In this document: positions 11,154 through 19,700 of the stretch, piece by piece | Layout of the letters: each line of letters begins with the position of its first letter | How positions within the stretch are numbered: the stretch's first letter is position 1 | Virus record (IMG/VR): IMGVR_UViG_3300042554_000588 | Span: 1-27,059 of that record | Reading direction: 5' to 3' (one strand) | DNA length: 27,059 nt | Origin: a virus | Notes under the pieces: model-generated | What the model saw: the letters and a program-made list of their open reading frames with translations, nothing else | What the model was told of the DNA's origin: nothing | The model's database searches: none | Made by a program: the position numbers and the translations under genes

Positions 11154-11612
11154 GGCTGGGGGTGGGGTGGGGTCGTCCTCCCACGCCAGAAAACGGAACC
11201 CCCGTGTGTTAAGCGCAGCCCGTATATGTATAATACTCCCCAACAAAAAATATACGCTAAAGTGAAATGTCCTATTTTGTACACATATTTCTAGTGACCT
11301 TAGTCACAAACCGTAAATAAAATCTACCGTAGACGGGAAATCGGTTATTTTTTCTGCCTTATATATAGTAGGGAGTAAAACGATCCACTACTAGTTTTAC
11401 GACCGATACTCGCTACGTTGGCACTACGCGAGTCCCCCTAGGACGAGCACCAACTTACCCCTCGCTGCGCTGTGGCTTGCTCGGGCGCTAAGCCCGACTG
11501 TGCGGTGCACGGCACCGCTTTTAGTGGGGATAGTTCTATCTCCAGTACAGATACACTTCCCCTAGTATAAAAATTTTTTACGCGCCTTCGGCGCTCTATT
11601 AGAGGAGACTAC
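11154..11612. other. Non-coding region between origin and terminase: G-rich run, A/T-rich segment, many palindromes
   Basis: No convincing gene. In order: G runs of 5, 4 and 4 bases separated by single T (11158-11173); an A/T-rich stretch from about 11221 with TATAAT at 11229-11234 but no fitting -35; TCTACCGTAGA palindrome at 11323-11333; TATAGT at 11364-11369; competing hairpins at 11366-11393 (TAGTAG/CTACTA) and 11375-11400 (GTAAAAC/GTTTTAC); ACTCGC/GCGAGT at 11408-11433; TCGGGC/GCCCGA at 11481-11497; a terminator-like hairpin at 11502-11522; AAAAATTTTTT at about 11569-11579; and GCGCC/GGCGC at 11582-11594 just before the terminase ribosome site. This could be a long 5' leader or include the packaging start site. 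Confidence 0.6.
11502..11522 (+). terminator. Terminator-like hairpin upstream of the terminase gene
   Basis: GCGGTGC (11502-11508), loop ACG, GCACCGC (11512-11518), then TTTT (11519-11522) and AG. The stem is strong but the T run is short. If it works, it would attenuate transcription from the origin region into the virion genes. Confidence 0.45.
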
Positions 11613-13472
11613 GTGGCAGAGAAGTCCAGTGACATCGCCAAGCGTCTGATCCTTTCAGGTGTAGCAGAAGGTCTAACCATCGAGGCAGCCACGGCTGCAT
11701 CTGGTAAATCCTACAAGACCTACGAGTATTACCGCAGGACCGATAAGGTCTTTGCAGACAAGATGGACCGAACTCGTCTTGGTCTCAAAGATAAGAACTT
11801 TGCCTCCTCCGATGTCCACGACTTAACCTTTGCAGAGTTCCGCCAGAGGTACTTACACTCTCGGACCTTTCCACACCAGCAAAACCTTATCGATGTAATC
11901 GAGGGTAGGGAACCTGGTTGGTTACATCCCAGTATGAAGTATGAAAAGGGTCTGGCTAATAACCGTATCCTTTTGAATATCCCACCAAACCACGCCAAGT
12001 CTATGACGGTCACCGTCGACTACGTTACCTGGCAGGTTTGTCAAAACCCTAACTTTCGTGTGCTGATTGTCTCTCAGACTCAGCAACTAGCAGCCGACTT
12101 TCTCTACGCCATTAAGCAACGCCTGACACATCCTAACTATGAAGCACTGCAACAGGCTTACGCTGCTGGCGTAGGGTTTAACTCTAAGACCGCCTCTTGG
12201 CAGGCAACCCGCGTTACCTTCGGTGATGAACTCAGAGAATCCTCAGAAAAGGATCCAAACATTGAGGCCGTCGGTATCGGTGGACAGATCTACGGTAAGC
12301 GTGCAGATATGATTATCGTAGACGATGCGGTGACATTAAAGAACGCCAACGAGTTTGAGAAGCAGATCCGCTGGTTAACCCAGGATGTGCGCTCCCGTTT
12401 GAACCCTACTGGTAAATTGATTATCGTAGGTACCCGCGTTACTGCAGTTGACCTATACCGTGAACTGCGCTCCGAGGACCGCTACCCTGGTGGCTTGGTA
12501 CCTTGGACATATCTAGCAATGCCAGCATTACTCAAGACAGATGAGGATCCTGATAAGTGGGAAACTCTCTGGCCTGCAAGTGATGCTCCATTTGATGGAC
12601 AGACAGAATCAGATTTGAATGAGGACGGACTATACCCACGCTGGAATGGTCGTAACCTTTACAATGAACGACAAGCAATGGATGCCAGCACCTGGGCTTT
12701 GGTTTACCAGCAGCAAGATATCTCAGATGATGCTATCTTTGATCCAGTATGCGTGAGGGGTTCTATAGATGGTATGCGTAAAGCAGGTCGTTTGGTTCCT
12801 GGTCACCCAGGGCATCCGCGTGATCTTAGCGGTTTTTCAATTATTTGTGGCCTTGATCCCGCTATGGTTGGTGATACAGCCGCCATTTGCTACGCTGTTG
12901 ATAGGACTAGCCATAAACGCTATATCGTTGATGCTATTAAAATCACTAGGCCAACGCCTGCTGCGATCCGTCAACTAATCTTTGACTGGACTTCCCTGTA
13001 TCAACCTGGCGAGTGGATTGTAGAAAAGAATGCGTTCCAGTCTTTCCTTACTCAAGACGAAGGCATCAGGCAAAACCTGGCCTCACGAGGAGTGCTACTG
13101 CGGGAACACCATACTGGAACCAACAAGTGGGACTCAGGCTTTGGTGTTGCATCAATGTCAACTTTGTTTGGGACTAAGCAACACGACGGTAAGCACCACC
13201 GCGACAATCTTATGCATCTTCCGTCAGATCAAACTGAAAATGTTAAGGCACTGATAGAACAGTTAATTACCTGGTCACCCACTACAAAGGGTAAGACCGA
13301 TATGGTGATGGCTCTATGGTTCTGTGAGATCCGCGCACGCGAGATGCTCAACCAAGGTATGCACAAGACGCACCATATGAAAAATCCATTCCTGTCTCGA
13401 CACGAGGTAGGCAAACGAACAGTTATCAACATAGATGAACTGCTCGCAGAAAAAGATCGTACATTCATCTAA
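11613..13472 (+). CDS. terL: Terminase large subunit (with N-terminal HTH-like segment)
   Basis: 619 residues from GTG 11613, with GAGGAG six bases upstream. ATPase: Walker A-like PPNHAKS (124-130), Walker B MIIVDD (233-238), coupling motif LIIVGTR (269-275). Nuclease: GLDPAMVG (413-420, D415), WIVEKNA (468-474, E471) and KTDMVMALWF (561-570, D563), the RNase-H-like metal triad. It pumps DNA into the head and cuts the concatemer. Residues 5-58 (LTIEAATAASGKSYKTYEYY, then DKMDRTRLG) look like a helix-turn-helix of the kind found in small terminases; no separate small subunit gene is visible, so this segment may take its place. First gene of the virion module. Confidence 0.95.
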   Translation: MAEKSSDIAKRLILSGVAEGLTIEAATAASGKSYKTYEYYRRTDKVFADKMDRTRLGLKDKNFASSDVHDLTFAEFRQRYLHSRTFPHQQNLIDVIEGREPGWLHPSMKYEKGLANNRILLNIPPNHAKSMTVTVDYVTWQVCQNPNFRVLIVSQTQQLAADFLYAIKQRLTHPNYEALQQAYAAGVGFNSKTASWQATRVTFGDELRESSEKDPNIEAVGIGGQIYGKRADMIIVDDAVTLKNANEFEKQIRWLTQDVRSRLNPTGKLIIVGTRVTAVDLYRELRSEDRYPGGLVPWTYLAMPALLKTDEDPDKWETLWPASDAPFDGQTESDLNEDGLYPRWNGRNLYNERQAMDASTWALVYQQQDISDDAIFDPVCVRGSIDGMRKAGRLVPGHPGHPRDLSGFSIICGLDPAMVGDTAAICYAVDRTSHKRYIVDAIKITRPTPAAIRQLIFDWTSLYQPGEWIVEKNAFQSFLTQDEGIRQNLASRGVLLREHHTGTNKWDSGFGVASMSTLFGTKQHDGKHHRDNLMHLPSDQTENVKALIEQLITWSPTTKGKTDMVMALWFCEIRAREMLNQGMHKTHHMKNPFLSRHEVGKRTVINIDELLAEKDRTFI

Positions 13473-13482
13473 GGAGATAACA

Positions 13483-13926
13483 ATGGCAAAGAAAGAAGAA
13501 ATGAGCACTGCTGCAAAAGCAAAGGCTGCTCGTGCTAAAGCATCAGGCAAGGTTGAAATTGATACTATTAAAAAAGAAGGTTTCTTTAGTGGGAAAAAGC
13601 CTTCTGATGCAAAGTACACTAGAAAAGCAAATGTTCTAGCCAGCAATAAAAAACTCACTCCAACTAAAGCCAAAGATCTTTATAGTGGTGGGCCAACTAT
13701 GGTTACAAAAGCATCTGTTAAAAAAGTAGATTCAGATGCGTACAATCTTTTAGCAAAGAAGGCTAAGGCTGCAGGACTTAAGGGTGCGGATGCAACTGCT
13801 GCAATTAACAAAGCACTTAAGGCTGTATCTACTCGTATGACTAATGATCGTCAGCGCACAGCATCACGTGGTGAGGCTATTGCTCGTCGTGAAAGCAAGA
13901 AGCGCAAGAATACGGATCTAGGCTAA
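13483..13926 (+). CDS. Hypothetical Lys/Ala-rich basic protein
   Basis: 147 residues from ATG 13483, with AAGGAG directly upstream. Strongly basic and Ala/Lys/Thr-rich (AAKAKAARAKASGKV; SRGEAIARRESKKRKN), with a helical segment AYNLLAKKAKAAGLKGADAT near residues 87-106. It may be a DNA-binding or head-internal protein. Its place between terminase and portal is where small packaging or head accessory proteins sit, but I know no family. Its stop overlaps the next start by one base. Confidence 0.8.
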   Translation: MAKKEEMSTAAKAKAARAKASGKVEIDTIKKEGFFSGKKPSDAKYTRKANVLASNKKLTPTKAKDLYSGGPTMVTKASVKKVDSDAYNLLAKKAKAAGLKGADATAAINKALKAVSTRMTNDRQRTASRGEAIARRESKKRKNTDLG

Positions 13927-14129
13927 TGGCACAAATGAAAAAACCTGCACCCCTAAAACCTAAGACACAAATTATTGCAGAACGTGCTGCAGCAGCAAAA
14001 AAGAAACCAGTACCTATTAAGCCTAAAGTTAGTACAACACCAGCGCCTAGGACAACACCAAAGATGACTCCACAGGATGCAGCAATGAAGAAACTTCTTG
14101 AAAAGAAGTACGGCAAGATCTACGGATAA
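13926..14129 (+). CDS. Hypothetical Pro/Lys-rich small protein
   Basis: 67 residues from ATG 13926 (TAATG overlap with the previous gene). Low complexity: MKKPAPLKPKTQIIAERAAA, KKKPVPIKPKV, then a short helix DAAMKKLLEKKYGK. Probably disordered and nucleic-acid or portal binding; function unknown. The next gene starts ten bases on. Confidence 0.75.
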   Translation: MAQMKKPAPLKPKTQIIAERAAAAKKKPVPIKPKVSTTPAPRTTPKMTPQDAAMKKLLEKKYGKIYG

Positions 14130-14138
14130 GGAAAACAA

Positions 14139-15890
14139 TTGTTATCAACTAAAGAGGTAGTAGCAAAGGTAGCACGTCTACAAACACGCTACTCCGCACG
14201 TGACCAGAGAATGCGTGATGTGCTCTCTGTACGTCAGGGAGACATTAGCAAGGTTTACCCTGCAATGTTTTCAGAGGAATACCCAAAGCCTCTAGTTGCT
14301 AACTTCATTGACGTAGCAGCACGTGACCTTGCAGAAGCAATGGCACCGCTACCATCATTTAACTGCGCTGCAACTAATATGGTTTCAGACTCAGCACGCA
14401 AGGCTGCAGATACTCGTACTCGTATTGTCAATCATTACGTCAGTGCATCTGAACTACAAATTCAAATGTACACTGGTGCTGATTGGTTTAACACCTACGG
14501 TATGTTGCCAGCGATTGTAGAGATGGACTATGAAACCAATAATCCGAGAATACGTTTGCTTAATCCTTTTGGTACTTATCCTGAAATTGATAGATTTGGT
14601 CGTACCGTCTCGCTCACGCAGGTAATGGCATCTGATGCTGAGACACTTGCAATGCAGTACCCAGAGTTCTATGACCAGATTATGCCAAAGAATGTTTACT
14701 CTCCTGGCTCACCTTATGTGTCTCTAGTTCGCTATCACGACAAAGACCAAGACTTAATCTTTATCCCAGAGCGCAAGAACCTAGTACTCTCAAACATTCC
14801 AAACCCTATCGGTAAGTGTATGGCATACGTTGCTATGCGCTCATCTATCGATGGTGAAGCACGTGGACAGTTTGACGATGTTCTATCAGTTCAACTTGCT
14901 CGTGCTCGCTTTGCAGTATTGCAGATCCAAGCAGCAGAAAAATCTATCCAAGCACCTATTGCTATTCCACAAGATGTGCAAGAACTTGCGTTGGGTCCTG
15001 ATGCGATTATGCGTTCTGCTAATCCTCAAGGTATCCGCCGTGTTCCTTTGGAACTACCACCTGGAGTCTTCACAGAGTCAGGTGTACTAGAGCGTGAACT
15101 ACGTTTAGGTTCTCGTTACCCAGAGGTTCGCTCAGGTAACATCGATGCATCTATCGTTACAGGTCGCGGTGTACAAGCGCTACAAGCAGGCTTTGATACA
15201 CAGATCAAATCAGCACAAGCACAGTTTGCTCGTATGTTTACAGACCTTGCTTCTCTTTGCTTTGAAGTAGATGAGAAGATCTTTGGCAATATGCAAAAGG
15301 AAATCAAGGGCGTAGACGACGGTACTCCATTCAATATGAAGTACATCCCATCAAAGCAGATTGATGGCAACTACGGCGTAGATGTCCGTTACGGCATTAT
15401 GTCTGGTATGGATCCAAACCGTGCAATCGTTGCATTGCTACAAATGCGTTCTGACAAGTTGGTATCACGTGACTATGTACGTCGTGAGATTCCAATGGAG
15501 TTAAACGTAACTCAGGAGGAACAGCGTGTTGACATTGAAGAAATGCGCGACTCTTTGCGCGTTGCTGTTGCTCAATACGCTCAGGCAATACCAGCCCTTG
15601 CAGCGCAAGGTCAAGATCCATCTCAGATCATTACCCGTATTGCAGAAGTTATTCAAGGCCGTCAAAAGGGTCTTCAGTTAGAAACTATTATTGGTAAGGC
15701 ATTTGCGCCACCACCTGCGCCAGAGATGCCACAAGCCCCAGAGATGATGGGTGCACCTCAAGTTCCAGCAGCGGGGGCACCATCTGCACCTGCCTCGCAG
15801 CCAACTCCAGAACAACCAGGAGGCGCACCCGCTGCTGCTCAACGTCCAGATATAGGAAACCTACTAGCCGCCATTGGCGGAGCAGCATAA
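14139..15890 (+). CDS. Portal protein
   Basis: 583 residues from TTG 14139, with AAGGA seven bases upstream. Length, gene order after the terminase, and segments such as KPLVANFIDVAARDLAEAMA (near 50-69), LLNPFGTYPEIDRFGR and RYPEVRSGNIDASIVTGRGV (near 325-344) followed by a long helical part match the portal fold. It forms the dodecameric ring at one head vertex through which DNA passes. Residues after about 523 (APPPAPEMPQAPEMMGAPQV) are a Pro/Ala/Gln-rich disordered tail, presumably inside the head. The TTG start and the strong ribosome site suggest tuned translation. Confidence 0.9.
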   Translation: MLSTKEVVAKVARLQTRYSARDQRMRDVLSVRQGDISKVYPAMFSEEYPKPLVANFIDVAARDLAEAMAPLPSFNCAATNMVSDSARKAADTRTRIVNHYVSASELQIQMYTGADWFNTYGMLPAIVEMDYETNNPRIRLLNPFGTYPEIDRFGRTVSLTQVMASDAETLAMQYPEFYDQIMPKNVYSPGSPYVSLVRYHDKDQDLIFIPERKNLVLSNIPNPIGKCMAYVAMRSSIDGEARGQFDDVLSVQLARARFAVLQIQAAEKSIQAPIAIPQDVQELALGPDAIMRSANPQGIRRVPLELPPGVFTESGVLERELRLGSRYPEVRSGNIDASIVTGRGVQALQAGFDTQIKSAQAQFARMFTDLASLCFEVDEKIFGNMQKEIKGVDDGTPFNMKYIPSKQIDGNYGVDVRYGIMSGMDPNRAIVALLQMRSDKLVSRDYVRREIPMELNVTQEEQRVDIEEMRDSLRVAVAQYAQAIPALAAQGQDPSQIITRIAEVIQGRQKGLQLETIIGKAFAPPPAPEMPQAPEMMGAPQVPAAGAPSAPASQPTPEQPGGAPAAAQRPDIGNLLAAIGGAA

Positions 15891-15907
15891 ATGAGGGAGG
15901 TGTAAAT

Positions 15908-16048
15908 ATGAACAAGGGATCACGTGCAGCAGCACCAATGGCTAAGCCAAAGGAAGGCAAGATGGATCACTCAAAGCCAGCAGGCGGCAAGGTAGTACCA
16001 TCAATGATGCCAGCAGGTCGTCGCGGCAACGCGGTAAAAAAGGGATAA
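15908..16048 (+). CDS. 46-residue basic, glycine/proline-rich protein
   Basis: ATG at 15908 with GGAGGT six bases upstream. MNKGSRAAAPMAKPKEGKMD, then HSKPAGGKVVPSMM and a basic GRRGNAVKKG end. Low complexity, likely disordered; it may bind DNA or the head interior. It lies between portal and the following small gene. Function unknown. Confidence 0.72.
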   Translation: MNKGSRAAAPMAKPKEGKMDHSKPAGGKVVPSMMPAGRRGNAVKKG

Positions 16049-16077
16049 AGTAATTCTAATTAACGGAGGTACTGGGC

Positions 16078-16299
16078 GTGGAAAATAATAACGATGTTCC
16101 GCGTCCAGTACACTTCGCTGATTTTTTAGTAGCACTATCAGGGCTTGTACATAATGTTACAAGTTCTGTACATACATTTACAGAAGAGTTAATGGAGATA
16201 GCGATCTATAACGCTAACCGTAACTCTAAAGTAAACAAAGTATGGGAACAATTTGCAAACGATTTAGAAACGATAGAGGAGGAAACCGATGGCAGATAA
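16078..16299 (+). CDS. Hypothetical 73-residue protein
   Basis: GTG at 16078 with GGAGGT seven bases upstream. MENNNDVPRPVHFADFLVAL, then SGLVHNVTSSVHTFTEELME and an acidic end (NDLETIEEETDGR). Helical; no family recognised. Overlaps the next gene by 11 bases, so it belongs to the virion operon. Confidence 0.75.
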   Translation: MENNNDVPRPVHFADFLVALSGLVHNVTSSVHTFTEELMEIAIYNANRNSKVNKVWEQFANDLETIEEETDGR

Positions 16300-16702
16300 C
16301 CCAATCAAAGGTGTATCAGGTCCTAGTAAATTCTCTGTACGTACAGATTTACCACCATCAGAAAATTACGGTGACCGTAAGGCTATGCAAGAAATTATAG
16401 CAGGAGCACCTACCGCTAGAACACCAGATGTTCGCGGATTACCTACAGGTCAAGTTCAGGCTGTAGCACGTGCTGGTATGCCACAAGGCGAACTGACACC
16501 ATTATTTGCACCATCACAACGCCCTGGTGAAGAAATCACTACAGGAGTTGCAATGGGTCCAGGAGCAGGTCCAGAAGTCCTAGGTATGCAGTCACAGTTT
16601 GCACAAGTCAAACTATCTGACACATTGGCAAAGATGATTCCATATGACACTACAGGCGAAATTATTATCCTTTATCAGGATGCTCTAGCAAGAGGAAATT
16701 AA
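16289..16702 (+). CDS. Hypothetical virion-module protein
   Basis: 137 residues from ATG 16289, with AGGAGG upstream. Pro/Gly/Thr-rich and mostly extended (RTPDVRGLPTGQVQAVARAG; PSQRPGEEITTGVAMGPGAG), ending in a helix KLSDTLAKMIPYD and EIIILYQDALARGN. Possibly a head or neck accessory. Its stop shares one base with the giant gene's start. Confidence 0.75.
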   Translation: MADNPIKGVSGPSKFSVRTDLPPSENYGDRKAMQEIIAGAPTARTPDVRGLPTGQVQAVARAGMPQGELTPLFAPSQRPGEEITTGVAMGPGAGPEVLGMQSQFAQVKLSDTLAKMIPYDTTGEIIILYQDALARGN

Positions 16703-19700
16703 TGGCTGACAATCTAAAAGCAGCCGCAGCAGCAGCAGGTCTTTCTGAGAAGGAACTTAAAGTTCTTGAGTCTTTTGGCAAAGCACAATCTGCACACAGA
16801 CAACTTTCTAACCTGCCTTCTAATGTGGCTAACAAAGTGTTTACCACTAGGTATACACCAGAACAACAGGCAGATCTTGTTGCCAAGTATGGTACTGAAG
16901 ACCCAATAAGCAAGCCCAATCGTGGCTGGCTTGGTACTGCTTGGCACTACACAGGTGGTGCAGTTGCTTCTGGTTTTGGTAAGACACTTGCTGGCTTGCA
17001 GAATGTTTCAGACTTATCTACACGTGTTTACCGTACTGGCGCTATTGCTGCTTTTGAAAACAAAAGCATTGGCGATGCTTGGGACAAAGCAAACGATAAA
17101 GGCGACAAAGCATTTAACGATGACCGTATTAACAAGGTCAAGGCTAAGTATGGTGATGCACAGGTACGAGTAGCAATGAAACTTGCTGCTGGTGAAGACA
17201 TCTTTGCATACGCAGCACAGGCATCACCTGATGAACTTCCTTATATTCGTCTTGCACAAAAGACTCAGGGCACAAAACGTGGTGCAACTGAAGAAATTGT
17301 CAGTGCAGAACAAGCAAACTTTAATGATGCACTTGCTGAAGTAAATGCATCTAAGTACTCACCTGGTCGTCAGTTTGCAAACTTTATTGATGCAATCACA
17401 CCTGGTGATTTAGTTAAAAATGGTCTTGCATACAGGGCTGTGTCTGGAACTATTGACGCTGCGTATCGTGTATTTGCAGATCCACTACTAATTGCTGGCA
17501 GAGTAAAGCGTCTAATAGATGTTAAGAACTACGCACTAGATGTAATCACTGGATCTAGTAAAAATGTTGATAACTACTTTTCACAGCCTAATAACGTTGC
17601 CTTCTGGGATCAGTACGGCAATTTACTTAAAGGTTTTTCTAAGGCAAAAGAAACCAGAAATACTGCAGAGCAGGTTGCTTATCTTAATCAGATGAAGGTA
17701 CTGGCTCCAGAGTTTGGTCCAACGGTTATCAAGTCTTTTCTGAACACATCTGATAATGCTATTCCTATTACAGATGCACTCAGTGCTAAGGCTTTCTTTA
17801 AGAACACCAAGCAAACAGATGAAATGATGTCTGGTCAAATTGGTCGTCGTCGTGTGTTGATGCCTACACTTAATGCTCAGCGCAAAGCACGTATTGGTTT
17901 TGTAACTACAGCCAACAAGTTTTTTGACATTGATCGTATTGGTCCTAGATTTGTAGAAGATACATTCTTTGGTGCACCAGCAACAGATGATGGAATCGCT
18001 AAAGCAATTGTCGACAATCAAGAAAAGATTGTTGCAGATCTTAAGGCTAATGCTAATCCTAAAGATGCTGCATACTTTTCAACAGCAATGGTTTCAAAGC
18101 GTATAGACAATTACAAGCAAAGATCTCTTGACAAGTTAAAGCAGAAGTTTACTCCTATCCCATACGCTGCTATGGAAGGTCTAGATGTACTAGCAAAAGA
18201 TGCAGATGTACAGATATACCGCCTAGCACGTTTGGTTATGCCACAACGTGACTCTAAGTTGTTTGCTCAAGCATTTGATAATGCTGATGAAGGTACACGC
18301 AAGGCTATGTACTCTGGAATCTGGGGAACTATTGCAGACTTCCGTGGCATTAACCTTGGTAAGACTGGTCAAACCGTTGAACGTCTTGCAACTGGTAAGC
18401 AAAAGCCATCATTTGCTCTTGAAGTAAATGGGCGCAACCCGTCTGTACCAGCAGGATCTGACGAGTCCATTGCACTTGTTGCAACGGATCTATCATCGTG
18501 GGTATCTGCACCTACTCTTGTAGATGTAGATCGTCTTGCTGCTAAGAATACACTTGTTCAAAAGTTAATGGGTTTTTCACACTCAGAGTTTGTAGAAAAG
18601 ACAACATCTGCTTGGGTATTCCTTACACTTGCAGGACCACGTTACGCCCTACGTAACGCAACAGAAGATTTAATGGTTAACCTTGCTATTGGTAAAAACC
18701 CTTGGGGTATTCCAGTAGCAAAGCACCTATCAACACGTTCTCGTACATTCCTACAACCTACTAAAGGTTTAACTAAGTGGGAAGGTCGCGCTGAAGATCC
18801 ACTAGGTGTGATTATGCGTATGGTTAATAAGAGCGAGTCTCAAAAGTACGCACAAAAAGCAGCAGAGATCCGCGAACGCGGTGGAGATATCGAAGAGATT
18901 CGTGAGTTATACGCTCAGGCTCTTGGCGAAGGCAAGATGAATCGCTTCTACAAGGCCATTGGTCTTGGTAAGATGATTGAGCGTGACACTGCAATCCTTG
19001 CAAAGCAGATTAAGTTTGGCAATCTTGATAATGCTCTTGAAGATGTAGTCGAAGGCGGTAAGAATCTTAACACTGGACTTGATTACACAGAGCGATCAAT
19101 TGCCTATCAAAAGCAAAGCGGTACTCGTGTTGCAGCCCTTGAGGTAGCCATACCTAAAGAATTAAAAAAGGCTAGAGTCAAAAAAGATTTTGGTCGCATA
19201 GACCCATTTGCAGATGATTCAGCAAAGACAAGTTGGCTTCTTCGTATTGGTTACTACGCCAATGATGAGATTGCTACTTCAGTTCTGGCAAACCTTGACA
19301 ATCCAGAGGTTGCTATTGCATCTGCACGTGAGTGGCTTAAGAATAACCCAGAGGTTTCTAAGCGTTTCCGTTGGAAAGACTATGATACGGATGAACAAGG
19401 CCACGCAGAAAACATTTATGAAGCAGTCAAGCAGATAATGGTCAAGCAAGACGGTACTACTATCAATACCGACCTGCTTAATCAGTTCCGTTCTTATGAC
19501 CCAGTACGTGGAAGATACTTTATCTCTGGCAAACTTACCTTAGATGATCTACCAACCAACCGTGCCGATGTTCCTGACTACATTAACGGTCCTAAGTTGA
19601 TTGCTGTTTCTGAAACAGGTAACTACACAGCATCTATTATGGAACTTGGCTACAAGTGGCTTGGTGAATCCAATGCACGTATGTCACGTGAGCCTATTGT

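Noticed and set aside
11229-11234. TATAAT as a promoter for the terminase operon
   Set aside because: There is no fitting -35 at 16-18 bases and the terminator-like hairpin at 11502-11522 lies between it and the gene; left as unassigned A/T-rich sequence.
10959-11294. 111-codon rightward ORF across the DnaA-box cluster
   Set aside because: It lacks a ribosome site, and its repeated S-Y-P-Q / G-Y-P-Q segments are just translated DnaA boxes; the segment behaves as non-coding.
11400-11530. tRNA or tmRNA in the structured leader
   Set aside because: Several hairpins exist but there is no T-loop GTTCGA-type sequence, no anticodon-arm arrangement and no CCA end; no tRNA was seen elsewhere in the window.
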